Notes under the pieces: generated by a model | The model's input: only the letters and a program-made list of their open reading frames with translations | Databases searched by the model: none | Told to the model about the DNA's origin: nothing | Position numbers and translations under genes: made by a program | NCBI GenBank assembly: GCA_002394165.1 | Contig: DGTA01000102.1 | Coordinates: 54,386 to 118,385 of the forward strand | Direction of reading: 5' to 3' | DNA: 64,000 nt | Origin: Lachnospiraceae bacterium UBA4348 | GTDB lineage: Bacteria > Bacillota > Clostridia > Lachnospirales > Lachnospiraceae | Shown here: positions 33,264 to 42,912 of the stretch, one piece after another | How positions within the stretch are numbered: position 1 is the stretch's first letter | Layout of the letters: the number at the start of each line of letters is the position of its first letter

Positions 33264-34271
33264 ATGAAAGATAAGATTTCGGTTATTATACCTGTTTATA
33301 ATATTAAAGATTATATTGATCGTGCAGTGAAGAGTGTTCTGACACAGACTCACAAGAATATTGAGATAATTTTGGTGGATGATGGATCAACAGATGGTTC
33401 TTCTGATCTGTTGGATCAATTAAGCCTGCTTGATGAACGGATCAAGGTGTTTCATAAGGAAAATGGGGGTGTCACAGATGCCCGCCTTTATGGTGCCGCA
33501 AAAGCGACAGGAGATTGGGTCGGATTTATCGATGGAGATGACATTGTAGATCCAGATATGTATAAAAAGCTCCTTTCAAATGCGAAAAAGTATAAAGCGG
33601 ATATTTCACACTGTGGATACCAGATGTGCTTTCCGGACCGCACGGATTTTTACTATAATACGGGAAAGCTCTTGATTCAGGATCATGAGACAGCATTGAT
33701 GGATCTTGTTGAAGGAAAGTTTATCGAGCCTAGCCTTTGCAATAAACTTTTTAGGAGAGATTTATCGGAAAGGGTACTTCAAAACTGTAAGCTGGATAAA
33801 AACGTACATTATATGGAAGATTTGTTGATGAACTATTATTTGTTTAAAGATGCAGATATTACAGTTTACGAAGATTTTTGCCCCTATCATTATATTGTTC
33901 GAAAAGGATCGGCTGTAAAGAAAAAACTAAATAAGCATAAGCTTTTAGATCCATTGTTAGTATATAAAACAATTAGGGCTGATACTGTCGAAAAAAAGAT
34001 GATAAAAGTAGTGAATGAAAGAATTGCTGGATGTTTAATAAACATTTCATCAATGAGAATAGGGGATATAAATGAAGAATGGCAGATTCATTGTAATCGT
34101 GCCAGAAAAGAATTATTAGGTATGCGTTCAGTTATTATAAAAGGGAAATATGGAAAGGTATTTAAAATAAAGGTGCTTCTCGCGTCGAGTACACCTGGAT
34201 TATACAGAATTATTCAAAAAGTATATGGCGAGATTACAGGGAATAAATATAAGTATGATATTAATAGGTGA
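33264..34271 (+). CDS. Glycosyltransferase family 2 protein
   Basis: This 335-residue GT-A enzyme has ISVIIPVYNIKDYIDRAVKS, IILVDDGSTDGSSDLLDQL and the DxD region GFIDGDDIVDPDMY. The acceptor part has HYMEDLLMNYYLFKDAD with the catalytic ED. It starts 12 bases after the acetyltransferase. The fold and spacing are those of capsule transferases. The sugar is not predictable from sequence alone. Confidence 0.88.
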   Translation: MKDKISVIIPVYNIKDYIDRAVKSVLTQTHKNIEIILVDDGSTDGSSDLLDQLSLLDERIKVFHKENGGVTDARLYGAAKATGDWVGFIDGDDIVDPDMYKKLLSNAKKYKADISHCGYQMCFPDRTDFYYNTGKLLIQDHETALMDLVEGKFIEPSLCNKLFRRDLSERVLQNCKLDKNVHYMEDLLMNYYLFKDADITVYEDFCPYHYIVRKGSAVKKKLNKHKLLDPLLVYKTIRADTVEKKMIKVVNERIAGCLINISSMRIGDINEEWQIHCNRARKELLGMRSVIIKGKYGKVFKIKVLLASSTPGLYRIIQKVYGEITGNKYKYDINR

Positions 34272-34336
34272 GTGAAAAGCATATGCTATAGAGGGTGTCA
34301 TTTTTATTTATTATAGATAGCAGACGAGAGACTACT

Positions 34337-35170
34337 ATGAAAAAGGAAATATTAGAGAAGCTTCACAAAGATATGTTTATTATATATCAAGAAATTGCCC
34401 GTATATGTGATAAACATAATTTATGCTATTTTGTTGTCGGGGGAACATTGTTAGGTGCTGTAGTACATAAAGGATTTATCCCTTGGGATGATGATTTGGA
34501 TATAGCAATGCCTCGCGATGATTATGACAAATTTATTAATGAATATAGTAAAGAATTGGGCGATGATTTTTATTTACACCATACATCTACTGATCCAAAC
34601 TATTGGCTTCCATTTGCCAAGATCAGACTGAACGGTACTGTTTTTTTGGAAGAAAAAAGAAAAAATGTAAAAGCGCATGCCGGTATATATGTAGACATTT
34701 TTCCGTTTGATTATTCGGAGAAGAAGAATACGGTTTCTCAGAAAATAAAATGGCGTTTGATAACATATATTAATAATTATATTAATGCTAAAATAACGGA
34801 AAGGAAAGTCACGTCAAAAAGCTCCATGCTGTTTAACTGGCTTTTTTCTTTGTTTAGCATTGAGAAACTTTCTTTAAAAAGAGACCAATTAATGCGAACG
34901 TTTGATAAAGGGAAACGGTGCTATTATGTTGATCTCGCTGGAGGGAGAACGCTGGATAATTCTTATTTTTCGATAGAAGATATTCTTCCGCTTCTACGGC
35001 TTGAATTTGGTAACAGTGTAGTAGAAGCACCCAAGAACCCGGATAAGTATCTTTTGCAATTATACACCGAAAAATATAAGATTATTCCTCCTAAAGAACA
35101 GCAGATTACACATGAACCAGTTATGATTAAGTTTCGAGACGGAACAAAATACGGAGTGAGCGATTTTTAA
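34337..35170 (+). CDS. LicD-family phosphotransferase
   Basis: This 277-residue protein has the LicD signature: YFVVGGTLLGAVVHKG, then IPWDDDLDIAMPRDDYDKF with metal-binding aspartates at 51-55, and GIYVDIFPFDY. LicD proteins transfer phosphocholine or another phospho-linked group (glycerol or ribitol phosphate) to surface sugars. No choline uptake or activation genes (licA-C) are seen here, so the donor is open. ATG 34337 is chosen because the family start (KKEILEKLHKDM) begins there. An extra 14 codons upstream are not conserved. Confidence 0.85.
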   Translation: MKKEILEKLHKDMFIIYQEIARICDKHNLCYFVVGGTLLGAVVHKGFIPWDDDLDIAMPRDDYDKFINEYSKELGDDFYLHHTSTDPNYWLPFAKIRLNGTVFLEEKRKNVKAHAGIYVDIFPFDYSEKKNTVSQKIKWRLITYINNYINAKITERKVTSKSSMLFNWLFSLFSIEKLSLKRDQLMRTFDKGKRCYYVDLAGGRTLDNSYFSIEDILPLLRLEFGNSVVEAPKNPDKYLLQLYTEKYKIIPPKEQQITHEPVMIKFRDGTKYGVSDF

Positions 35171-35222
35171 TAAATGTGGAAACAAAGAGAATAATAGTGC
35201 TTTTTGTAGTCGAGGAAGAAGA

Positions 35223-37127
35223 ATGCCTATACTCAGTATAATAGTTCCTGTTTATAAAGTAGAATCATATCTTGAAAGATGTATTGAGAGTATATTGGCT
35301 CAATCTTTCAAGGACTTTGAATGCATTCTGATTAATGATGGTTCTCCGGATAATTGTGGGGAGATTATCGAAAGATATGCAGCCAATGATTCTAGAATAA
35401 TACCTATTCACCAGGAAAACCAGGGAGAATGTGGTGCAAGAAATGCGGGTTTATCTGTTATGGATGACGGACCTGGTTATGTTGGATTTGTGGACTCCGA
35501 TGACTATATAGCACCAGATATGTTTGAGAAACTTATCGAAAACATGGAAAACCAGAAAACGGATATTTCATGTTGCCGGTGGTTTGATGTATTGGGTGAA
35601 GAGGACGGAGGGGAGAGTGTAAGAGAAGTTGTTTTTAATATGGTTCCATATATGAACCGAGACACTTTCTTCCAACACATATTAGATACCCCATTTACTA
35701 TACTTGGAACAGTTTGGAACAAACTATTTAGACGAGAGTTAGTTAATTCGACCTTTCCTGTCGGAATTGAGGTTGGAGAAGATACTGTTTTTTTAGTAGA
35801 ATACTGTAAGAATATTTCAAGTGCTAGCTTTATAAATGAGGCTTTATATTACTACCAAATTCGAGGGGACAGCCTAACGCATAGTATCGATGGAAAAATG
35901 GTAGAAGGTCTTGAGGCGTGGAAAAGTGTTTTAGACGTTTCTATGGTCTTTGGTGGTAAGTCTTATAAATTAGCCGAAAAAAAATATGTGGATACATGTA
36001 TGCTTCGGCTCCAGGAATTGAAATCCGATCCAGAGAATAATTATTATCAAATTGCAAGAAAGCATTATCTTGAATATATACGGAATAACTGGTACCGTAT
36101 ATTGAACAATATGACAATACCGTGGAAAACCAGGCTTTTTTACTTATCATATTTTTTGAAAACTTGGTTATGCAAAAAAAATAGAACCATAAGGAACATG
36201 GTTGGTCGATTTTGGACGGACTGTAAGGAATTTTCTGTGGATATTGCATTCAGGCGTATTATTCGAGATTTGCCATATCTTGCCTGGGACAGAAGATATA
36301 ATTATTATATGCGAGGCGTGCAAAAATATATTCATGATAAATACTATTTCTATTATAAGGAATTAAAAAAAGAGTACGATCCTTTGGTACAAAAAAAAGG
36401 GTCTAATATCATTTGGGTTATGTGGTGGCAGGGAGAATTAGACATGCCGGAAGTGGTTCGGATGTGCTATGAACAGCTTCTCCGCATTTGTAATCCTTAT
36501 GAAATAGTGCTGATTACACAAGATAACTGGAAAGAATATCTGTCTTTACCTGTAAACATAATTAACAAAAATGAGCGGGGAATGTTTTCTATCACCCATT
36601 TGTCAGATATAATTCGTTGGGGTTTGTTGACTCAATATGGTGGTTTTTGGTTGGATATTAAAATATATGCATCTCAAATACCTGAGGAGGCATTTTCAAA
36701 GAGGTTTTATTCATTAAGAGCTCCGGGCATATGGGCTAATTCCATCTTCCCAGGAGATTGGTTTTGTGCTTGTCTTGCGTTTAATCATTCTTACGAGAAA
36801 TTAGCATGGTGTATGTATAAATTGTTTTTGAGGTATTGGTCTGAGCATAACATTCTTGTTGACTATTTCCTTACAGATTTTTTTACACAGATGATCGCAT
36901 TTGATGACGATGAGATTAGGCAATATATTGAGGCGGTACCTGAAAACTGGGAGTTTCAGCAACTTCGTAGTCATATGAATGACCCATACGATGATAAAAA
37001 AATAAGTGAGATGTTTGATGGCAGTGATTTACATGCCCTTTCTTATAAAGAAAAATACAAAATGAAGACGGATGATGGCCAGAAAACGATTTATCAGCAC
37101 CTGCTTGTAAATGGAGAAAAACAGTGA
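35223..37127 (+). CDS. GT2 and GT32 (OCH1-like) glycosyltransferase fusion
   Basis: This 634-residue two-enzyme protein has an N-terminal GT2 domain (1-300) with LSIIVPVYKVESYLERC, CILINDGSPDNCGEII and VGFVDSDDYIAPDMF. The C-terminal domain (from about 390) is a capsular polysaccharide synthesis/OCH1-like transferase: NIIWVMWWQGELDMPEVV, LSDIIRWGLLTQYGGFWLDI with the DxD-like motif LDI. The two activities probably add consecutive sugars. The linker (300-385) is hydrophobic in part and Arg/Lys-rich. The stop overlaps the next gene by four bases. Confidence 0.83.
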   Translation: MPILSIIVPVYKVESYLERCIESILAQSFKDFECILINDGSPDNCGEIIERYAANDSRIIPIHQENQGECGARNAGLSVMDDGPGYVGFVDSDDYIAPDMFEKLIENMENQKTDISCCRWFDVLGEEDGGESVREVVFNMVPYMNRDTFFQHILDTPFTILGTVWNKLFRRELVNSTFPVGIEVGEDTVFLVEYCKNISSASFINEALYYYQIRGDSLTHSIDGKMVEGLEAWKSVLDVSMVFGGKSYKLAEKKYVDTCMLRLQELKSDPENNYYQIARKHYLEYIRNNWYRILNNMTIPWKTRLFYLSYFLKTWLCKKNRTIRNMVGRFWTDCKEFSVDIAFRRIIRDLPYLAWDRRYNYYMRGVQKYIHDKYYFYYKELKKEYDPLVQKKGSNIIWVMWWQGELDMPEVVRMCYEQLLRICNPYEIVLITQDNWKEYLSLPVNIINKNERGMFSITHLSDIIRWGLLTQYGGFWLDIKIYASQIPEEAFSKRFYSLRAPGIWANSIFPGDWFCACLAFNHSYEKLAWCMYKLFLRYWSEHNILVDYFLTDFFTQMIAFDDDEIRQYIEAVPENWEFQQLRSHMNDPYDDKKISEMFDGSDLHALSYKEKYKMKTDDGQKTIYQHLLVNGEKQ

Positions 37128-37909
37128 GTAATGATTGTACACTTGTCTTAAGTACATATGATAATGGGGAAGACATTTGGGAGGGCTTTTTTAAGGCGTT
37201 AATGACTCAATGGCCTGGTTTTTATCTACCAGTTGTTATCAACACTGAGACAAAATCCTTTTCATATCCAGGCATCCAAGTGACTGTAATTAATAGTGAA
37301 AAGCCGAATATGCCATGGGGTAAGCGCTTGATAGAAGCACTAAAACAAATAGATACAGAGTATATTTTGTTTTTTCTGGAAGACTTTTGGTTGGATGCAC
37401 CGGTAGATGTTATATACTTCGAAAAATGTAGGCAATGGATGAGAGAGAACAATGATGTTTCTTGCTTATCGTTTCAATGGACAAGGGGGCCCAATATTCA
37501 AGATGGCAGGTTAGAGCGATTTGAAAGAAAACAACCGGATGGAGACTACCGAATTAATTGTCAAGCAGCGTTATGGCGACGGGATAGATTGATCAAGCTT
37601 ATTAGACCTCATGAAACTCCATGGGAATTTGAGTGGTGGGGGACAATTCGTAGTAAAAGATACCCAGATCATATATATACACAGATAAAAGAAAGTAAGC
37701 CGGTTTTTTCTTATAATCTTTCATTAGGTGGAGTGGTTCACAAAGGAAGATGGAATAAATCTGTAGTTAAACCATTAGCCGAACAATATGGGTTAATAAT
37801 CGATTACTCAAAAAGAGGCTTTTATGAAGATAAGGCGGCACAAGTTAAGAATAAAGGACTTATATGGAGACTGAGAAATAGAATTAGAATCTGGAAGTCT
37901 TTGCGCTGA
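37124..37909 (+). CDS. Putative glycosyltransferase, unclassified
   Basis: This 261-residue protein begins with GTG and overlaps the stop of the fusion gene. It has features of a GT-A fold: TLVLSTYDNGEDIWEGFF near the start and YILFFLEDFWLDAPVDVIYF in the place of the DxD region. A later aromatic patch is ETPWEFEWWGTIRS. Similar proteins occur in capsule loci beside GT2 enzymes. Assignment to a family is not possible by eye. Its tight coupling with the neighbours argues for a part in the same repeat unit. Confidence 0.6.
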   Translation: MSNDCTLVLSTYDNGEDIWEGFFKALMTQWPGFYLPVVINTETKSFSYPGIQVTVINSEKPNMPWGKRLIEALKQIDTEYILFFLEDFWLDAPVDVIYFEKCRQWMRENNDVSCLSFQWTRGPNIQDGRLERFERKQPDGDYRINCQAALWRRDRLIKLIRPHETPWEFEWWGTIRSKRYPDHIYTQIKESKPVFSYNLSLGGVVHKGRWNKSVVKPLAEQYGLIIDYSKRGFYEDKAAQVKNKGLIWRLRNRIRIWKSLR

Positions 37910-37938
37910 GCAAGAAGTAGAGGGGAGATAATTACCAG

Positions 37939-39438
37939 TTGAACAAAAGCAAACTAGGAGCGAAAAACGTAATCTGGGGGATGGTTGCTCAAATTATTAC
38001 TATTAGTCTGGGCATTATCATTCCTAGATTAGTTCTTGTTAATCTGGGCTCGGAATCAAATGGCCTCCTTAGCTCCGTAGGGTCTATTTTATCATATTTG
38101 AGCCTTCTTGAGGCAGGAGTTGGAACAGCTACTGTACAGGCTTTATATAATCCGCTGGCTAAAGAGGACAAAGATTCAATTAACAGTATTCTTTCTGCAA
38201 CTCATTATTATTATAGGCGGACAGGGTTGATTTACCTATCCATAGTCGCATTAATATCCGTTTTTTATACTCTTTTCATAAGAACTGGGTTGCCGCGTAT
38301 ATATGTATTTCTTGTTGTAGTTCTTTCTGGAATATCGAGTGTTCTAAGCTTTTTTTTTCAAGGTAAATATAGATTACTGTTAATGGCTGAGGGAAAAGGT
38401 TATATTCAGACCAATTTGTCTACTATAACAAATGTCTGTGTGAGCCTCACTAAAGCCATTGTTTTAATCGCAGGGGGAAATGTCGTTGCGGTTCAATCCG
38501 TTTACTTTATATATAACCTTGTACAAGTGGTGTTTTTTGTCTGGTATATGAAGAAACACTATACATGGATCAATCTTAATTGTGAAGCTGACTTCCAAGC
38601 AATTTCGCAAAAAAATGCAGTTTTGATACATGAAATCTCTAGCTTGGTTTTTTATCATACGGATACTGTTATATTGACTGTCTTAACGTCGCTCAAAGTT
38701 GTCAGCGTATACTCTATGTATGCCATGATATTTGGTATGGTAAAGAGCGTTGCTGTAAATTTCACAGATAGCTATATATTTGCCCTAGGTCAGACTTATT
38801 CGGAACGTGATCGGTTTCTTAGAATTTATAATGCTTATGAGGTTTTTTCTTTAACGATTACTTTTTCTTTGTACTGTATTGTGGGAATATTAATTATCCC
38901 TTTTTTGAAATTATACACTCGAGGCATTACCGATATAAATTATCTCGATCCATTAGTCGCGTTTCTTTTTTTTGTATATTATTTAATGGATACAGGAAGA
39001 AAATCGGCGGGTATTTTGATAAACATTGCACAACACTTTGAACAAACTAAATGGCACTCTATTATTGAGGCATCTATTAACCTGTTAGTTTCAATACTGC
39101 TTACTGCAAAGCTGGGAATATATGGGGTTTTAATTGGAACTGTTGCTGCGCTGTTATACAGAGCGAATGACATGATTATTTATGCAGCAAGAATCATTAA
39201 ACGCTCCCCTTTCATAACATATAGACGTTGGGGAAGAAATATAGTCATGGCAGTTTTTTTTGTTATGCTGGGTTATTATATTCCAATTAAGATAAATAAC
39301 TATTTTGATTTCTTTATAGGAGGAACGTTGCTACTATTTATTATTCTGCCATCTTTTTTTATAATGAATGCTTATTTTGAACCTCAAAGTGCCAGATATA
39401 TCTGTGAAGTGGCTAAAAACACGTTACGTAAAAAGTAA
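37939..39438 (+). CDS. Polysaccharide flippase (Wzx, MOP superfamily)
   Basis: This 499-residue integral membrane protein has about 12-14 hydrophobic segments. The start KNVIWGMVAQIITISLGIIIPR and the motif GSESNGLLSSVGSILSYLSL are typical of Wzx flippases, which move the lipid-linked repeat unit to the outer face. A TTG start at 37939 follows GGGGAGATAA. With the polymerase at 24840 and the sugar transferase at 19692, the core Wzx/Wzy machinery is complete. Confidence 0.9.
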   Translation: MNKSKLGAKNVIWGMVAQIITISLGIIIPRLVLVNLGSESNGLLSSVGSILSYLSLLEAGVGTATVQALYNPLAKEDKDSINSILSATHYYYRRTGLIYLSIVALISVFYTLFIRTGLPRIYVFLVVVLSGISSVLSFFFQGKYRLLLMAEGKGYIQTNLSTITNVCVSLTKAIVLIAGGNVVAVQSVYFIYNLVQVVFFVWYMKKHYTWINLNCEADFQAISQKNAVLIHEISSLVFYHTDTVILTVLTSLKVVSVYSMYAMIFGMVKSVAVNFTDSYIFALGQTYSERDRFLRIYNAYEVFSLTITFSLYCIVGILIIPFLKLYTRGITDINYLDPLVAFLFFVYYLMDTGRKSAGILINIAQHFEQTKWHSIIEASINLLVSILLTAKLGIYGVLIGTVAALLYRANDMIIYAARIIKRSPFITYRRWGRNIVMAVFFVMLGYYIPIKINNYFDFFIGGTLLLFIILPSFFIMNAYFEPQSARYICEVAKNTLRKK

Positions 39439-39489
39439 TAGTTCACTATAATGGCATAAAGAAGCGTAGTAATTACAGGAGTCACTTTA

Positions 39490-40605
39490 ATGAAATTAGG
39501 GATAATTGTATATAGACATATTCCTTATGTATCAGCAAATACAGATATTGCTTATGTGATTGGTGATGAATTATCAAAACAATATCAGATAGTATATATC
39601 GGAAGAAAACAGGATGAATGTCAGAATGATATTAATGAATATAATGGTAATAGGATTATATTCTTAAATAAACAATGTGGTGAGTTCTCAATTTTGCAAA
39701 ATTATCTTGCCCGATTTGATTTTATGCGTATAGCTTATTGGAAAGAGATAATTGCTCTTTCCAATATAGTAGAAAGAGAAAAGATAGATGCTATATTATG
39801 CATAACAGCACCGAACGAGAACCTTTATATTACTATGTCTGCCGGGATTAAAGTGCCAATATATATTTATCAATTGGATCCATTTTTTAACCATGGAGAC
39901 ATAGATGATATTAGATTAAAGAGGTTATTTTTAAGATATGTTGAGAGATGTAATCACTTATTTACGACTGATTTATTGATGAATTCCTATCAGGAGGATG
40001 ATTGTTTTAACCCTTATATAGATAAAATTTCGATTATAAACTTTCCTAAATTAAGGCAGAGAAAAAACGAATGTCATAATAAAGGGAAAATAACACTTTT
40101 ATATGCAGGAAGTTTATATGCGGAGAGAAAGCCGAGTATATTAATAGAACTTAAGTATTGCCTGTCAACTGATTTTGAGATAGTTTTTTGTGGTAAATGC
40201 GAGAATAATAAAGACGAGAAAGAGTTAGAAGAGCATGGAATTCAATGCAGAGGTTATTGTGACCAAGAAGCGCTTGAAAATGCGCTTTCTCGAGCAGATG
40301 TTTTTATAAACATTGGTAATATTGCACGAAATCAAATGCCAAGTAAAGTGATTGATTATATTTCAACAGGTAAGCCTATTGTGAACATATTTCAAATAGA
40401 AGGATGCTCGTCAAAAAGATTTTTGGCAAATTATGAAAATGTACTCAATGTTAATGTGAATAATATATCAGATAATAAAGAGTCCATTATGAATTTTGTC
40501 TCTAATTCCAGAAAGCGAATAATTCCCTGGAAAGATATCAGACTTAAATTTGGATCGTATACACCAGAATATGTTGCCTCTGAAATTATGAAGATCATTA
40601 ATTGA
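39490..40605 (+). CDS. Glycosyltransferase family 4-like protein
   Basis: This 371-residue GT-B protein begins MKLGIIVYRHIPYVSANTD. The donor domain has ITLLYAGSLYAERKPSILIE, IVFCGKCENNKDEKELEEHG and ALENALSRADVFINIGN, followed by MPSKVIDYISTGKPIVNIF. The ExxxGKP-type motif is altered to DYISTGKP. It probably adds the last or a branch sugar. It stands between the flippase and the UDP-FucNAc genes. Confidence 0.78.
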   Translation: MKLGIIVYRHIPYVSANTDIAYVIGDELSKQYQIVYIGRKQDECQNDINEYNGNRIIFLNKQCGEFSILQNYLARFDFMRIAYWKEIIALSNIVEREKIDAILCITAPNENLYITMSAGIKVPIYIYQLDPFFNHGDIDDIRLKRLFLRYVERCNHLFTTDLLMNSYQEDDCFNPYIDKISIINFPKLRQRKNECHNKGKITLLYAGSLYAERKPSILIELKYCLSTDFEIVFCGKCENNKDEKELEEHGIQCRGYCDQEALENALSRADVFINIGNIARNQMPSKVIDYISTGKPIVNIFQIEGCSSKRFLANYENVLNVNVNNISDNKESIMNFVSNSRKRIIPWKDIRLKFGSYTPEYVASEIMKIIN

Positions 40606-40630
40606 CTTAGAATTAAGGAGTTGATAATAA

Positions 40631-41668
40631 ATGGGTGAATTTAAAGATGCTACGCTCTTAATAACAGGCGGAACAGGGTCTTTTGGCTCAACTGTTCTCA
40701 AGCATTTTCTTACGACAGATATTAAACAAATTCGTATTTTTAGTCGAGATGAGAAGAAACAAGATGATATGCGGCATGATCTTCAGATTAATTATCCGGA
40801 ATATGCCTCTAAAGTAAGATTTTATATTGGAGATGTGCGAGATAAACGTTCTGTTGCGGATGTGATGCCTGGGGTAGATTATATATTTCATGCGGCTGCA
40901 TTAAAACAGGTTCCTTCGTGTGAATTTTTCCCTATGCAAGCGGTCAAAACGAATGTGGAGGGAACAGATAACGTCCTTCATGTAGCTATAGATGAAAGAG
41001 TAAAAAAAGTGGTTTGTTTAAGTACAGATAAAGCCGCATATCCTATCAATGCGATGGGAATTTCTAAAGCCATGATGGAACATGTAATTACGGCTAACGC
41101 GCGTGTCGCGGCAGAACGGGGAGGAACTATTATTTGCTGTACACGTTATGGTAACGTGATGTGCAGCAGGGGGAGCGTCATACCACTATTTATTAACCAG
41201 ATAAAAGCAGGGAATCCTATTACGATTACAAATCCGGCGATGACCAGATTCTTGATGAATTTAGATGAAGCGGTTGAACTTGTCCGCTTTGCATTTAACC
41301 ATGCAGAGCCGGGTGATCTTTTTATTCAGAAAGCGGATGCTTCTACCATAGAAAATTTGGCAAAAGCCGTTCAAAGATTATTTGGCGACACAGGAACTAC
41401 TTACATTGGGACAAGGCATGGGGAAAAATTATATGAGACATTGATGACAAGTGAAGAACGCTCTCGCTCAGAAGATATGGGAAAATATTTTCGAGTAATG
41501 GCTGATAACAGAGATCTAAATTATGATAAATTTTTTATTCATGGACAAGCAGATACGGAAGAGAGAGAGAGTTATACAAGCCACAATACGTTTCAATTGG
41601 ATGTTGATGGAGTTGTGAAAAAGATATTAACTACGGATTATGTGAGGAATGCTTTGAATGCAAATTAG
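40631..41668 (+). CDS. capE: UDP-GlcNAc 4,6-dehydratase / 5-epimerase (CapE/FnlA type)
   Basis: This 345-residue extended SDR enzyme carries out the first step of UDP-N-acetyl-L-fucosamine synthesis from UDP-GlcNAc. It has the nucleotide loop ITGGTGSFGSTVL (10-22), FSRDEKKQDDMRHDL, FHAAALKQVPSCEFFP and STDKAAYPINAMGISKAMM. In the active site the usual YxxxK is MxxxK (MGISK), as in the staphylococcal CapE group. Genes for the other two enzymes follow directly, so the pathway is complete. Confidence 0.9.
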   Translation: MGEFKDATLLITGGTGSFGSTVLKHFLTTDIKQIRIFSRDEKKQDDMRHDLQINYPEYASKVRFYIGDVRDKRSVADVMPGVDYIFHAAALKQVPSCEFFPMQAVKTNVEGTDNVLHVAIDERVKKVVCLSTDKAAYPINAMGISKAMMEHVITANARVAAERGGTIICCTRYGNVMCSRGSVIPLFINQIKAGNPITITNPAMTRFLMNLDEAVELVRFAFNHAEPGDLFIQKADASTIENLAKAVQRLFGDTGTTYIGTRHGEKLYETLMTSEERSRSEDMGKYFRVMADNRDLNYDKFFIHGQADTEERESYTSHNTFQLDVDGVVKKILTTDYVRNALNAN

Positions 41669-41724
41669 GAATCGAATTCTGTTTTTGCATATAGAAGATT
41701 TCCGCTAGATCAAATAGGAGTTAG

Positions 41725-42912
41725 GTGAAACTGATTATGAATTATCCAGAGTGGGAGAATAATGGCAAGATTAAACTGATGATTATAGTTGGAACCAGAC
41801 CAGAGATCATTCGGTTGTCTGCCATAATAAAGAAATGTAGGTATTACTTTGATACGATTCTTGTCCATACAGGACAAAATTATGATTATAATCTGAATGG
41901 AGTTTTTTTTAAAGATCTTGACCTTGGATTACCGGACTTGTATTTGGACGTTATCGGCGTAAATTTGGGTGAGACAATTGGGAATATTATAGCGGCTAGC
42001 TATCATGCAATGAGTAAAATGAAGCCAGATGCACTTCTTGTACTTGGAGATACAAATTCTTGCTTATCAGCGATTTCTGCGAAGAGGCTGCATATCCCGA
42101 TATTTCATATGGAAGCCGGTAATCGCTGTAAAGATGAATGTTTGCCAGAGGAAACAAATCGAAGAATTGTGGATATCATTTCTGATGTCAATATGGCGTA
42201 CTCAGAACATGCGCGTCGTAATCTAGCAGATTGCGGTATGCCAATGGAACGCACATATGTGACAGGTTCCCCTATGACAGAAGTATTAGCAACACATCTG
42301 AATAAAATTCAAGCATCTAATATACTTCAGAGCCTGGGACTGGAAAAGGGTAAATATATACTGCTTTCAGCTCATAGGGAAGAGAATATTGACACTGAAA
42401 AAAATTTTATAAGCTTATTTAATGCTGTTAATAGGATGGCTGAAAAATACAATATGCCAATTTTGTATTCTTGCCATCCAAGATCTAAAAAGAAATTGGA
42501 AAACTCCGGTTTTACATTACATAGAATGGTAATAAAACATGACCCGTTAGGTTTTGTTGATTATAATTGTCTGCAAATGAATGCATTCTGCGTTGTTTCT
42601 GATTCGGGAACATTGCCTGAAGAAAGCAGTTTTTTTACTTCTCTAGGACATCCGATTCCTGCAGTATGTATACGAACCTCTACGGAACGACCTGAGGCGT
42701 TAGATAAAGCATGTTTTATTTTATCAGGAATCGACACAACTGGCCTGCTTCAGGCAGTTGATATAGCGGTAAACATGGTAAAGAACGAGGAATTTGGCGG
42801 GGCTGTTGCAGTTCCTGATTACGCAGATACTAACGTATCAGATAAAGTGGTGAAAATCATACAATCGTATGTCAGTATTATTGATAGGTTTGTATGGAGA
42901 AAAGATCTATGA
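41725..42912 (+). CDS. capG: Non-hydrolysing UDP-sugar 2-epimerase (CapG/FnlC type)
   Basis: This 395-residue member of the UDP-GlcNAc 2-epimerase family is the last enzyme of the UDP-L-FucNAc pathway. Motifs are IVGTRPEIIRLSAIIKKC, HTGQNYDYNLNGVFFKDL, LLVLGDTNSCLSAI, HMEAGNRCKDECLPEETNRR and SDSGTLPEESSF. The GTG at 41725 is close to AGGAG. ATG 41737 is an alternative. The stop overlaps the start of the next gene (ATGA), so the two are translationally coupled. Confidence 0.88.
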   Translation: MKLIMNYPEWENNGKIKLMIIVGTRPEIIRLSAIIKKCRYYFDTILVHTGQNYDYNLNGVFFKDLDLGLPDLYLDVIGVNLGETIGNIIAASYHAMSKMKPDALLVLGDTNSCLSAISAKRLHIPIFHMEAGNRCKDECLPEETNRRIVDIISDVNMAYSEHARRNLADCGMPMERTYVTGSPMTEVLATHLNKIQASNILQSLGLEKGKYILLSAHREENIDTEKNFISLFNAVNRMAEKYNMPILYSCHPRSKKKLENSGFTLHRMVIKHDPLGFVDYNCLQMNAFCVVSDSGTLPEESSFFTSLGHPIPAVCIRTSTERPEALDKACFILSGIDTTGLLQAVDIAVNMVKNEEFGGAVAVPDYADTNVSDKVVKIIQSYVSIIDRFVWRKDL

